Positions 8,882 to 16,975 of a DNA stretch of 64,000 nucleotides are shown piece by piece. Numbering within the stretch: position 1 is the stretch's first letter; each line of letters begins with the position of its first letter. Source of the stretch: JAJDYQ01 sp965214035 (GTDB lineage: Bacteria; Pseudomonadota; Gammaproteobacteria; JAJDYQ01); NCBI GenBank assembly GCA_965214035.1, contig OZ243932.1, forward strand, positions 992,001-1,056,000, read 5' to 3'. The position numbers were made by a program, and so were the translations under genes. Below the pieces are notes generated by a model that did no database searches, had not been told where the DNA came from, and saw only the letters and a program-made list of their open reading frames with translations.

Positions 8882-10222
8882 ATGCGCCACATCTATACCG
8901 TAACCGAAATAAACAGCATCACCAAAACCATGCTGGAACAGTCGCTGGGGCTGATATGGATCGAGGCCGAAATATCAGGCATCGTTCGCCCTGCCTCAGG
9001 CCATCTCTACTTTTCTCTGAAAGATGCCTCGGCACAAATCCGCTGCGCATTTTTCAAACAACGTAACCACCTGTTGAATTTCAGACTTGTGGACGGAATG
9101 AAGGCACTGGTACGTGGCAGAATCAGCCTTTACGAACCGCGTGGTGATTACCAGCTCATTGTAGAGTACATCGAACCAGCCGGCGAAGGCGAACTCCGTC
9201 AGGCATACGAATTACTCAAACAAAAACTACAGGCAGAGGGACTGTTTGACCGAAGCCAGAAAAAAGCCATACCTGATCTGCCAAAATCCATTGGCATTAT
9301 CACCTCAGCTTCCGGCGCGGCAGTCAGAGACATTCTGCACATCCTGAAACGGCGTTACCCAGTGGCGCAGATCATCATCTATCCTGCCCTTGTACAGGGT
9401 GATAGTGCAGTGAAAAACCTGCGAGCAATGGTTGACCTCGCGAATTATCGTCGGGAATGTGATGTGCTCATTATCTCAAGGGGTGGTGGCTCTCTCGAAG
9501 ATCTGTGGGCGTTCAATGACGAAGCTCTGGCCAGAAGCATACATCGCTGCACTCTGCCGGTAATCAGCGGCGTCGGTCACGAAATTGACTTCACAATCAC
9601 CGATTTTGTCGCTGACCTGAGGGCACCCACACCTTCTGCAGCAGCCGAACAAGCCACATCCGACAGCGAGGAAATACTGACGCATCTAAAAAATCTGCTA
9701 CATGGACTGTACAGGACAATGGATAACAGATTGAAGCAATACTACCAAGACCTCGACTGGAAGGAACAACGCCTGAAAAACCTGCATCCGGGACAACAAC
9801 TCAAACAAAAACGCCAGATATTAGACACCCTGATGATGCGCACGGCCCGCAGCCTTGGGCCTATCCTGCCCGCATACGAACAAAAATTACATCAACTAAC
9901 CATAAGACTTGAACAACAATCACCCATCCATGAGATTCTCAATAAATCCGATCAATGCAGCCTGCTCCAACATCGGCTGCTGAAAGGACTCGAATATCAT
10001 ATCGACATGTATAAGTCTCGACTTGCAGCCAGCACCCACTCCATGCACACACTGAGTCCTATGGCCACTCTGTCAAGAGGCTACACACTGACATTCGATC
10101 AGGAAACCCAAAAACTACTCACCAACAGCCAGCAAACCTCACCAGGGAAAAAGATAGAAACACGACTACCCAAATACAGTATTATTTCACAGGTTGAATC
10201 TATCAATAAAAAAGAACTGTAA
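8882..10222 (+). CDS. xseA: exodeoxyribonuclease VII large subunit
   Basis: The large subunit of exonuclease VII degrades single-stranded DNA to oligonucleotides in both directions, in complex with several XseB subunits. The N-terminal OB domain is clear (EAEISGIVRPASGHLYFSLKD). The catalytic region includes GIITSASGAAVRDI, ISRGGGSLEDLWAFND and GVGHEIDFTITDFVADLRAPTPS in family order, followed by the coiled-coil C-terminal part. I prefer the ATG at 8882 (MRHIYTVTEINS) because the family starts there; an in-frame ATG at 8843 would add 13 unconserved residues. Neither has a strong ribosome binding site. xseB is not adjacent. Confidence 0.95.
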   Translation: MRHIYTVTEINSITKTMLEQSLGLIWIEAEISGIVRPASGHLYFSLKDASAQIRCAFFKQRNHLLNFRLVDGMKALVRGRISLYEPRGDYQLIVEYIEPAGEGELRQAYELLKQKLQAEGLFDRSQKKAIPDLPKSIGIITSASGAAVRDILHILKRRYPVAQIIIYPALVQGDSAVKNLRAMVDLANYRRECDVLIISRGGGSLEDLWAFNDEALARSIHRCTLPVISGVGHEIDFTITDFVADLRAPTPSAAAEQATSDSEEILTHLKNLLHGLYRTMDNRLKQYYQDLDWKEQRLKNLHPGQQLKQKRQILDTLMMRTARSLGPILPAYEQKLHQLTIRLEQQSPIHEILNKSDQCSLLQHRLLKGLEYHIDMYKSRLAASTHSMHTLSPMATLSRGYTLTFDQETQKLLTNSQQTSPGKKIETRLPKYSIISQVESINKKEL

Positions 10223-10325
10223 AATACCTTCCCACCACCTTCTACCTATTTATCTCTAAGCCTCTCATCACCAACCAAGACAATCTGAAAGCTGAATCAA
10301 GCAAAGCGACCGAGGGAAGTTTTAT

Positions 10326-10361
10326 GTTGTCTTAGCGCCACTTATTCCCATGTGCTAAACT
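10326..10361 (+). CRISPR. solitary 36-base type II-C CRISPR repeat
   Basis: A 36-base element beginning GTTGTCTTAGC and ending CATGTGCTAAACT lies beyond cas2, where type II-C arrays sit. Its length, GTTGT start and terminal extended -10-like GTGCTAAACT match the design of the Neisseria repeat (also 36 bases, starting GTTGT and ending GTGCTACAAT), in which each repeat carries a promoter. Its sequence can pair, with an internal bulge, with the RNA encoded at 15479-15522. No second repeat is visible, so the array has collapsed to one unit. Confidence 0.68.
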
Positions 10362-10391
10362 AGTGACGACGCAAGTGCTTGATACCAAGTG

Positions 10392-10422
10392 GCTTTTCCC
10401 CGCCAAGGTGGCGGGGAAAAGC
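10392..10422. terminator. perfect 13-bp hairpin downstream of cas2
   Basis: GCTTTTCCCCGCC at 10392-10404 pairs exactly with 10410-10422 around a 5-base loop. It begins right after the cas2 stop (10423) and between convergent cas2 and xseA. The A/T base of the stem supplies part of a U-tract, so it may terminate transcription from either side, though no long T-run follows on the minus strand. Confidence 0.6.
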
Positions 10423-10764
10423 TCAAAAAAGGTGTAGCTGGCTGAGTTTTCCCTCATTTTTTATGACCGTTTTTGCATAAAACCGCTGCATGTTTGCAAA
10501 CTGCTTGTCCGTAATCATCAATATATCGACCTTTCCACCCGGAGGTAGTTGTTGCTTGACCTTGTTGCCTGCCGCCTCTGCCTGCTCGGTTGAGGCTGAA
10601 TACTTCGGATAAACCGAAAACTGTGACATTTCAAAACCCAGATCAAGCAAGTGGTTACGAAAAGCAGTTGCTCCCTTCCGTTCCTTTTTTGTGCCAACTG
10701 GCAGATCAAACATTACAAAGAGCCACATGATTCGATAAGGACTGAGATGTTTTCGTGGCTTCAT
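10423..10764 (-). CDS. cas2: CRISPR-associated endonuclease Cas2 (type II-like)
   Basis: The 113-residue protein matches Cas2 of type II systems. The start YRIMWLFVMFDLPVGTKKER has the beta-strand with the conserved Asp (FDLP), followed by FRNHLLDLGFEMSQFSVYPKY, typical of subtype II-C. Cas2 dimers bridge two Cas1 dimers in the spacer-acquisition complex. The ATG overlaps the cas1 stop by four bases (ATGA), the intact operon junction. With cas1 reduced to its 3' end, this Cas2 cannot form an adaptation complex unless a partner lies elsewhere. The reading frame itself looks undamaged. Confidence 0.9.
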   Translation of the reverse strand: MKPRKHLSPYRIMWLFVMFDLPVGTKKERKGATAFRNHLLDLGFEMSQFSVYPKYSASTEQAEAAGNKVKQQLPPGGKVDILMITDKQFANMQRFYAKTVIKNEGKLSQLHLF

Positions 10765-11129
10765 ATTACTGCCATATCCAATGATGAAGGCAGGTCAGGG
10801 GTTATAAAATGATTACTTTGTCCCAGACAATAACCCGCAAAGGAACGACACATCTTGACCGTAGTCAGCGACAAAGGGGAGGCTTCGTCTCCAATCGAGA
10901 CTACCACATTAGTAATTGCTGCCAACGCACTTTTAATATCCGGAGTCATCTCATCATAACTCTGATCCAGATTACCCTGTTGATTAAGCCAGAGCATATA
11001 GTCTGCTATCGGGCGGAACGGTTCCATAAGATCATCCACAAGATTCATGGGGTTCTGCGGATTTTTATGATGCTCAACTATAATTTCTTGAAATTGTAAT
11101 AATCTGAAGTGCCAAGCTGCCCGTTTCAT
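10761..11129 (-). pseudogene. cas1: C-terminal fragment of Cas1
   Basis: Of 122 codons, the part from about residue 19 on matches the C-terminal end of type II Cas1: HHKNPQNPMNLVDDLMEPFR carries the conserved metal-ligand region, and the rest resembles the Cas1 tail. Full Cas1 is about 290-300 residues, so roughly the first two thirds (with the Glu and His ligands of the active site) are missing. The first 18 residues look unrelated, so the break point is near 11075. The three-gene operon at 11187-14365 begins just beyond, suggesting the break came with its insertion. Confidence 0.82.
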
Positions 11130-11186
11130 GAACTTTGCTCAACTCGCTGGTGGTTGTTTGCTGCTTAAACAATTTTGAGCCGGGTT

Positions 11187-12137
11187 CTAATACTTTGTAA
11201 TTTTGCTACCAATGTATAAAACATATAGTGGTTCATTTGATGTGACTGGCCAGCTAAAGTGAATACGTATTAGAGGTTTTTTGATTTTTCCATGGTACGG
11301 AGCAAAAATCGATTTGCCTCTATTTTCTGGATGAGGAAATGTCATTTCACGTCTAAAGTTATTTTTTTCCGTCGAACTTGAATCTGTAAATTGTGCGCGT
11401 TGGCCTGTAAAGTACTTCTGATATAAATCATTTCCCTCTTGTGTGAGTCCTTTAATTTTATGGGCAGACTTGAGGCTGGATAAAACATCTAAACGGCGAA
11501 CAATGCGATCAGCAGCAGCTTGTGCAAAAGGTATTCCTTTAAGATACCTAAATGCATCATCTGAGAAATAAAGGTTCTTGAAACGAACTCGACAGATATC
11601 CTCCATGTTTTTCCAGGATTGGATGGGAGGAGTGGCATCTCGCAATTTTTCTTTGAGAGTGGCTGAAGAAATGTGATTAAAGATCATCCGCCTATGGCAG
11701 CTTTCATCACTCTTATACCAGATCACCTCAAATTGCCGGGATGTCCATTTAGAAGGATCTATACTAGCCAACTGAGCATCTTCATCTGAAAATTGCAAAT
11801 AGGCACATTCTCCAATCGCGGTGTCAGTGACTACTTGGCCCCGGCATTCGATATAGTCATCTCCAGAATGTTGGCGTGTATCTTGCCAATATGGCCCGGT
11901 CTTGTCAAACCACGTCATTAGCGCCCGGCGCTTATTTTTTTCTATGCGTTGTACAGCCTGCAATAAAGAGAGCTGCCTAGTCACTCTGGATGAACCATAA
12001 TTTCGACAACAATAAATCTCTCGACCAAACTTTTTGGCTGTCCTGCGCATGTCCATTAAAGCATCTAGTGCCTTGGAAAATCTTGGAATATTTGGAAACT
12101 GCCCATGTAAAGAGCACTCATTGAAGAGGATGAGCAT
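11187..12137 (-). CDS. third component of a DUF262/ATPase defence-type operon, unknown domain
   Basis: About 316 residues with no motif I can name confidently. The N-terminal part (MLILFNECSLHGQF) is followed by a basic, Trp-rich middle (SKWTSRQFEVIWYKSDESCHRR). The C-terminal block HPENRGKSIFAPYHGKIKKP, then IHFSWP and EPLYVLYIGSKITK, has the look of a conserved domain with paired His residues and could be the effector (inference). The ATG at 12137 is chosen because GGGGAGAG lies 4 bases upstream and it follows the ATPase stop by one base; a longer start at 12158 would overlap the ATPase gene. By position it corresponds to NsnA of Menshen-type systems as I recall them; this is not verified. 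Confidence 0.75.
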   Translation of the reverse strand: MLILFNECSLHGQFPNIPRFSKALDALMDMRRTAKKFGREIYCCRNYGSSRVTRQLSLLQAVQRIEKNKRRALMTWFDKTGPYWQDTRQHSGDDYIECRGQVVTDTAIGECAYLQFSDEDAQLASIDPSKWTSRQFEVIWYKSDESCHRRMIFNHISSATLKEKLRDATPPIQSWKNMEDICRVRFKNLYFSDDAFRYLKGIPFAQAAADRIVRRLDVLSSLKSAHKIKGLTQEGNDLYQKYFTGQRAQFTDSSSTEKNNFRREMTFPHPENRGKSIFAPYHGKIKKPLIRIHFSWPVTSNEPLYVLYIGSKITKY

Positions 12138-12138
12138 C

Positions 12139-13284
12139 TCACTCTCCCCAACCAGCAAAATAATTCATATCTTTATCAAATTGATCGAAAAAACCGTCCG
12201 GCCAGGAATTAATATTTCCCTCTGAATCTAGTTCAGGTGATACCACCTGATCCAAATCATCAGTTGGCAGACGGAAAAAATGAAGCGAAACATTTTCTGG
12301 TTTAAGCTGTTTCTTTTTGACAGCCCGGCGAATTCCATTGAGTATATGATCGCTATGGGTTTCTATGATTACTTGTACTCCAGTATTGGCAACCTCAGCA
12401 AGATATGCCCCCATCATTGCTTGCCCGGCGGGATGCAAATGCACCTCCGGGTTTTCAATCAGAAGTAAGTCACTTGGTTTCGCTGCGAGTGTTGCCACAA
12501 TTATGGGAAGAATCTGGGTTAAGCCAAATCCGACATTTACCGGTCGGTGAAAATCCGTAGATTCAGATGTCCTAATCCCCAGTGTTACAGCATTCATGCG
12601 TTGGACAGAATTAATTTCAATTCTGCAATCATGGAAAAATTGCCGCATACGCATTTCAACTTGTCGCAAAAGATTTGGCGGTTCGTTACTAACAAGGAGA
12701 CCCTTTGAAACTTTCTCATCACGTAAATTATGCAGCATACTGACTGCATGTTCTCCTATGGGGCCTACGGTCTTTATTTTCCATGAGTCTTCTAATTTGT
12801 AGGAATCTCTCGGCCCAAGCCTTTCGGCGGTTATATAAGTAAGCCTTTCCAGAGCTTCGGACAAGGAGCTTTCCTCGGGCTCTTCATGTGCTGTAGGCAG
12901 CAGTTTATTTAATTTTGGATCGATGTAGGGAGTATCATCATCTATCTTTATCGAGTGCACTGCCATCGACATTTCAGATCGATCTCCTGCAAACTTCCAG
13001 TTATATGAATGATTATCATCGATTATTGTCAAATCAAATTCCTGGCGCCCATGTATTTTATTAACGACATCCAAAACGGTTCCCAATCGAATGATTTCAC
13101 CATTCAACATCAGCCTTGATGCCCACTCATCTTCGCTAATTGATTGATGTAAAAGCACCATTGCTTGAAGAAAGGAAGATTTACCAGATGCGTTACAGCC
13201 TGAGAGGATCGTCAAATTTGTAAGTGGTAGCTTTACAACATCAAAGCACTTGAAATTTTTTAGTTCAACTTGATTAATCACCAA
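12139..13284 (-). CDS. AAA/OLD-like ATPase with DUF3696 tail (Menshen NsnB-like)
   Basis: The 381-residue SMC/OLD-type ATPase has Walker A GCNASGKSS at 29-37, an ABC-like signature region VGFGLTQILP at 251-260, Walker B LLLIENPEVHLHP at 273-285, and ETHSDHILNGIRR at 308-320. The end GNINSWPDGFFDQF (356-369) is characteristic of DUF3696. There is no TOPRIM nuclease domain. Such ATPases act as sensors or switches in many anti-phage systems. The gene overlaps the upstream DUF262 gene by 11 bases and abuts the downstream gene by one base, so the three are translationally coupled. Gene content matches my recollection of Menshen. Confidence 0.87.
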   Translation of the reverse strand: MVINQVELKNFKCFDVVKLPLTNLTILSGCNASGKSSFLQAMVLLHQSISEDEWASRLMLNGEIIRLGTVLDVVNKIHGRQEFDLTIIDDNHSYNWKFAGDRSEMSMAVHSIKIDDDTPYIDPKLNKLLPTAHEEPEESSLSEALERLTYITAERLGPRDSYKLEDSWKIKTVGPIGEHAVSMLHNLRDEKVSKGLLVSNEPPNLLRQVEMRMRQFFHDCRIEINSVQRMNAVTLGIRTSESTDFHRPVNVGFGLTQILPIIVATLAAKPSDLLLIENPEVHLHPAGQAMMGAYLAEVANTGVQVIIETHSDHILNGIRRAVKKKQLKPENVSLHFFRLPTDDLDQVVSPELDSEGNINSWPDGFFDQFDKDMNYFAGWGE

Positions 13285-14365
13285 AAACTTCCTTCAGAGC
13301 AGTATTTATAATATCAAATCGTTGTCTCACTCTCCTCACTTCGCCTGTGCCCAATGTAATTGCCTCAATGAAGTCGTGAGAATCCATGAGATCATAAAAT
13401 TTAACTTGTAATTCTGATTTCTTTCTATCAACCATAGACTTATCATATCTGCTCAATCCAACAGACATCACATCCCATAAGGATGCATTGATCATATTTC
13501 TTCTGCTCTCAGATTGAGACCCATGTTTTCTAAAAGAATAATTTCTAAAAACATTCCAATTATTCATCATGCTTAATCTGAATTTGTTCGATAAATCTGT
13601 CAAATCTTCCATTTCATTCATTCTTTTGAGTGCTGTAGCAAGAAAGTCATCCATATCTCCCTTATATTCTTGGAGATCAAAAATTTTAAATGCACAAAAT
13701 CGATTAATAAGCTCACGATCTCTCATTTTCTTCTTATCGAGAGTTCCCGTTGTTGCTTTTTCAAATTCATCACTATTTGCCTCAACTTTAAGAAAACGAG
13801 TAGCTGAACCATGGAATAGGCTATTCCGCATTTGTTGTCTGGTCAACGGCTCTCCTCCGTTGACTCGTTCGAAAATATCAAGCAATGCCTGTGCAGGCAC
13901 TTTTGAATCAATGATATACAGAGTCAAATTACAATCTTCCAGACGATTTTGAAGTTTTGGTGGTAGATCTCTAAAGTATTTACTGTCTAATGCAGATTGT
14001 CTAGGCAATTTGAGGCGTAATTCATTGTTGGCGAATCGTCGAAATGTGGACAAACGCTGTAATCCATCAACCACTATCATGTCGCCATCATTATTTTCAG
14101 CCAGATAAAACACAGGCAACGGTATCCTCATCATGACCGACTCGACAAGCCTGCATTGCTTCTCATCTTTCCAGATAAAGTCTCGTTGGAAGTCTGGATC
14201 CATCACAAACTTTTGTTGCTCTATACGACGTAAAACATCATGCACGGTACGAGACTCATTTCGGATCAAAACGGTATCAATCGGATATTCGCCGGAAATA
14301 TCCCTTTCGTCATCGAGCCCTTCGACTTCTTCGGTTTTTTTGCCATCTGCAGTTTGATCAATCAT
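13274..14365 (-). CDS. DUF262 (GmrSD N-like / ParB-fold) protein, Menshen NsnC-like
   Basis: The 363-residue protein carries the DUF262 hallmarks: PDFQRDFIW at 57-65 and VVDGLQRLST at 98-107, the nucleotide-binding/hydrolysis motif of the GmrS-type fold. It has no fused DUF1524 HNH nuclease, unlike full GmrSD Type IV enzymes. Its length and position before a DUF3696 ATPase fit a three-gene defence operon. A near-consensus promoter lies at 14432-14460. The frame is intact, and the low-GC codon use differs from the housekeeping genes around it, consistent with recent transfer. Confidence 0.87.
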   Translation of the reverse strand: MIDQTADGKKTEEVEGLDDERDISGEYPIDTVLIRNESRTVHDVLRRIEQQKFVMDPDFQRDFIWKDEKQCRLVESVMMRIPLPVFYLAENNDGDMIVVDGLQRLSTFRRFANNELRLKLPRQSALDSKYFRDLPPKLQNRLEDCNLTLYIIDSKVPAQALLDIFERVNGGEPLTRQQMRNSLFHGSATRFLKVEANSDEFEKATTGTLDKKKMRDRELINRFCAFKIFDLQEYKGDMDDFLATALKRMNEMEDLTDLSNKFRLSMMNNWNVFRNYSFRKHGSQSESRRNMINASLWDVMSVGLSRYDKSMVDRKKSELQVKFYDLMDSHDFIEAITLGTGEVRRVRQRFDIINTALKEVFGD

Positions 14366-14431
14366 TATCTTAATCCTTTCCTATTGCCGGCATCCAGTTC
14401 CAGCAATCTTCATTATCAGAGCAATAGCTAA

Positions 14432-14460
14432 ATTCTAGATAGTCCATATGATCTTGTCAA
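14432..14460 (-). promoter_or_regulatory. sigma-70-type promoter of the DUF262 operon
   Basis: On the minus strand TTGACA (14460-14455) and TAGAAT (14437-14432) are separated by 17 bases, close to ideal. It lies 66 bases upstream of the DUF262 start and would drive all three genes. No operator-like repeat is obvious. Confidence 0.72.
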
Positions 14461-14465
14461 GTCTT

Positions 14466-14864
14466 TGTGCAGGCTCAACATGCGTGGAGAAAAACAAGGC
14501 TGTTATACTTTCAGTGTTTAGCCTGAGATATGGAGTTCCTTAGGCTTAATGCGATCATGGCAGCCATAATACACAATAATGCTGATAATCAGCCCAGGGC
14601 TGAGATTGGTTTTAGACTCATTCCAACACAGATAATCCTTATCTGGCAGCAATCAGGCATGCAACCATCGCCAATGTTCTTAAGCCCACTGCAATCAGTG
14701 GCATTTCCATTTTCCTCTGGACCGATAGGAATAAATAAAGCCGGCTACTATTTATGAAAGTAAAAGTGACAGTTTCTGAAAAGTTGACTGTAGAGATACC
14801 CATTGAGTTCTGTATGATGCATTAAAGCAAGCTGGCCTTAAGTAAAAAATGAAGGAGTTTGATC
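14466..14864. other. gene-poor junction between defence operon and HicB-like gene
   Basis: I see no supported gene here; a 75-codon plus-strand frame at 14530-14757 lacks recognisable features. A ribosome binding site GAAGGAG at 14851-14857 serves the next gene. This stretch and the next lie where cas9 should be in a type II-C locus, and no Cas9 motif (RuvC or HNH) survives. Confidence 0.5.
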
Positions 14865-15095
14865 GTGAAACTTACCGTAGTTATTGAGCGGGGCGAGACC
14901 AGTTATGGGGCTTATGCTCCCGATCTTCCGGGATGTATCACCGTTGGAGAAACCAAAGAGGAGGTCTTGCGGCTGGTTAAGGAAGCCATTGAATTTCGCC
15001 TCGAAGGGCTAAAAGAAGAGGGTGAGCCTCTGCCAGCAAGCCATTGTGAGTTTGCACAGGTTGAGGTCAACCATGCCTGCTCAATGGGTAGCTGA
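14865..15095 (+). CDS. HicB-family antitoxin-like protein
   Basis: About 76 residues with the HicB partial RNase H-like fold pattern: a beta-strand start (KLTVVIERGE), then YGAYAPDLPGCITVGETKEE and a helix EAIEFRLEGLKEEGEPLP. HicB antitoxins neutralise HicA mRNA interferases and repress their operon. I see no hicA on either side, so it is an orphan or a solitary HicB-like protein. GTG at 14865 is the best start, 7 bases after GAAGGAG; an in-frame TTG at 14859 would overlap the spacer. Confidence 0.72.
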   Translation: MKLTVVIERGETSYGAYAPDLPGCITVGETKEEVLRLVKEAIEFRLEGLKEEGEPLPASHCEFAQVEVNHACSMGS

Positions 15096-15443
15096 GAGGA
15101 TTTCCGAATAGTGAGGCCGGGGAATAGTGGGCCGGCAACTGTGTGTTGCCAAACAATTACCCACTCCAGAAATTCCTGCCGATAAACAGGAACCCTTCAT
15201 CCGCCTGACCGACAAGGAAATCGCCATTGTGGAAGGAAGTACAGTACGGCATAAACACCAACATCCGTTTCCTGTTAAATGGGAGTAACAGACCATAGTC
15301 GCCTGAACATCTTCACGGCGAACTTCATATTCGGTATCTGTTAGCCACCAGCCACCTTTGCCGTTGACCTTGGTTGACCCTGATAAATCTGGTCGCCCTC
15401 CATCCTCATTAAGAGACTATTGTATGTAATTCCTAAAAATTAT
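15096..15443. other. junk-like stretch with protein fragments
   Basis: No intact gene. On the plus strand 15129-15290 encodes a 53-codon piece (from a GTG) containing LPTPEIPADKQEPFIRL, which resembles the end of TaqI_C-type specificity regions of DNA methyltransferases. On the minus strand about 15300-15410 encodes RPDLSGSTKVNGKGGWWL and then TDTEYEVRREDV, which looks protein-like but has no start. Both are probably debris from other defence genes; neither assignment is firm. Confidence 0.35.
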
Positions 15444-15473
15444 TTGCTATTAATGCTTTCGGTTTGTTATGCT
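15444..15473 (+). promoter_or_regulatory. promoter of the tracrRNA-like gene
   Basis: TTGCTA at 15444-15449 and TATGCT at 15468-15473 are spaced by 18 bases. Transcription would start near 15479-15481, exactly where the anti-repeat begins, which supports the assignment. Confidence 0.55.
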
Positions 15474-15478
15474 TGCTC

Positions 15479-15567
15479 GTGACTTAACACATGGGAATAA
15501 GCGGTTCTGCTAAGATTAACAAGTGAGAGTTCGCAAAATTGCAAAAGCGACCTACGGGTCGCTTTTT
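15479..15567 (+). ncRNA. tracrRNA-like RNA of a type II-C CRISPR system
   Basis: An RNA gene of about 89 bases. The first 44 bases form an anti-repeat: ACACATGGGAATAAG (15487-15501) and CTAAGATTAAC (15510-15520) pair with the two arms of the repeat at 10326-10361, leaving an unpaired bulge between them as in known repeat:anti-repeat duplexes. A short linker with small hairpin potential (TTCGCAAAATTGC) follows. It ends in a rho-independent terminator: AAAAGCGACC (15543-15552), a short loop, GGTCGCTTTTT. The promoter lies directly upstream. No cas9 is present in the window, so the RNA is orphaned here. It lies antisense within the 3' part of the truncated NE0113-family frame. Confidence 0.72.
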
Positions 15568-15569
15568 GC

Positions 15570-15934
15570 TTTATCTCTTGCCTCTGGACTATCCCAACCA
15601 TCCTGTCAGCACACGCCTGGTTGTCCTGCTCGGTGCGAATATCTTCCAGGGCAGTTCCTGCTTTATCCTGGATAACATGTACATTTTCTATCGAAAAATT
15701 AATGTCGGGCAGTTTATACTCTTCGATGAGTCGATAAAAATACCCATGTTCTGGATTGAGCAGAGAATGTCTCACGATTTCCCTGCCCTCTTGTGTGGTA
15801 ACGAGGTGAATTTCTGTCGGAATCCATGGACTATCCTGATTGACGGATAGTGCATAGAGGGTTTCTGTCACTATTTGGGGAGACAACCCGCTGACAGCAA
15901 GCAAAACTCTACGGGGATAATGTGTTGCTTCCAT
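15570..15934 (-). pseudogene. truncated NE0113-family CRISPR-associated protein
   Basis: The first about 117 codons match the N-terminal half of the NE0113 (TIGR02584) CRISPR-associated family: HYPRRVLLAVSGLSPQIVTE, PTEIHLVTTQEGRE and ALEDIRTEQDNQACAD. This family is linked to CARF/ring-nuclease-like proteins that act on cyclic oligoadenylate in type III systems. The expected second half (a SIAGGRKTMG-like block) is absent; instead the frame runs through the reverse complement of the tracrRNA gene and stops at 15467. The gene is therefore broken at about 15570-15580. It suggests a type III ancillary gene was once also present. Confidence 0.72.
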
Positions 15935-16181
15935 GAAATATCATCCACAGCAATATATGATGAGGACAGAGACCGCCTGGAACCTGTTTGCGCTGTTGCG
16001 GCTCACGCTCCCGCCGCAGTGGCTGAACCGCCGAGCCGGGACGGTGCGTCACCGGCTGTTCAGTATAGCCGGCAAGGTGGTCTGTCACAGCCGCCAGTGG
16101 ACGCTGAAGATTCAGTCAGAACATTATGCGCTCTTGTCAGAAGCCCTGTATCATACCCGACGATTCGCTCTGGCGCCCTGA
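15933..16181 (+). mobile_element. IS1380-type transposase, C-terminal remnant
   Basis: An 82-codon fragment containing TETAWNLFALLRLTLPPQW, a run with GTVRHRLFSIAGKVVCHSRQ and then ALYHTRRF, which resembles the C-terminal end of IS1380-family DDE transposases. The catalytic core and left end are missing. It abuts the start of the NE0113 remnant head to head, so it marks a rearrangement break. No terminal inverted repeat was recognised. Confidence 0.6.
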
Positions 16182-16387
16182 CTTCACACAGTGAGCCGGT
16201 TCGCGCCACGGTCTGTCACTCCCAATCCGTCAAAATACTACATACAAACACATCACTGAATCTCTATCGCGGAATTTGGGGGTTTTATCGTGCGCGAAAA
16301 ATTCATGCAATCCAGCTAAAATAATGCGTTTATGTCACGCATGGTTAATATAGAATGTCGGGCCTTACACCCAATCAGATTTTCGAA

Positions 16388-16975
16388 ATGAACAAGCTCA
16401 TCTGGCTTTTGATAGTGTTATTTCTTTCACACGAGGTGATCGCAAGTAAAAGCCCTGATCACACATCACAATATGTTGGCGAAGAAAATAGAGAGATAAA
16501 GGCTCTCTCGGCAGCAGATATTGTTGAATTACAAAAAGGCGGCGGATGGGGTTTCGCTAAACCTGCGGAACTGAATGGTGTGCCGGGTCCGGCGCATTTA
16601 TTGGAAATGAAGGAAGAGATTTCGTTAAATCCGGAACAAGTATTTCAAATAGAAAAGATATATGAAGAGATGCGTTCTGAAGCGATTCCGCTTGGAAATG
16701 AATATATTGATGCTGAAAGAAACCTGGATACCCTGTTCAAAACAGGAAGTATGAGCAGTGATTCCGTGCTGTTATTGATAGAACAAATAGAAGATATTCG
16801 AGCGAAACTACGATACGTTCATCTATCCAGACATTTGGAAACGGTAGAGTTGTTGTCAGAAAAACAAATCAAACGATATAACAAATTACGCGGATATTCT
16901 GAAGGTAGCGTCTGCGACAATATACCTGAGGGGCACGATGCCGAAATGTTCAAAAAACATAATGGCTGTGAATAG
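16388..16975 (+). CDS. Spy/CpxP-like periplasmic protein
   Basis: About 195 residues with a signal peptide (MNKLIWLLIVLFLSHEVIAS) and a mostly helical mature part. The block GPAHLLEMKEEISLNPEQVF followed by QIEKIYEEMR resembles the Spy/CpxP (LTxxQ-type) fold, in which a cradle of helices binds misfolded proteins or metals in the periplasm. The start at 16388 is chosen because it opens the signal peptide; an in-frame ATG at 16355 would put 11 polar residues before it. It stands alone between mobile-element debris and tsaB. Function is inferred from the fold pattern only. Confidence 0.7.
   Translation: MNKLIWLLIVLFLSHEVIASKSPDHTSQYVGEENREIKALSAADIVELQKGGGWGFAKPAELNGVPGPAHLLEMKEEISLNPEQVFQIEKIYEEMRSEAIPLGNEYIDAERNLDTLFKTGSMSSDSVLLLIEQIEDIRAKLRYVHLSRHLETVELLSEKQIKRYNKLRGYSEGSVCDNIPEGHDAEMFKKHNGCE

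Noticed and set aside
10223..10422. A full CRISPR array downstream of cas2
   Set aside because: Only one copy of the repeat is present; no second repeat at the expected spacing of about 66 bases on either side.
14466..15443. Surviving cas9 sequence between cas1 and tracrRNA
   Set aside because: I looked for RuvC and HNH motifs on both strands and found none; the stretch holds a HicB-like gene and unrelated fragments.
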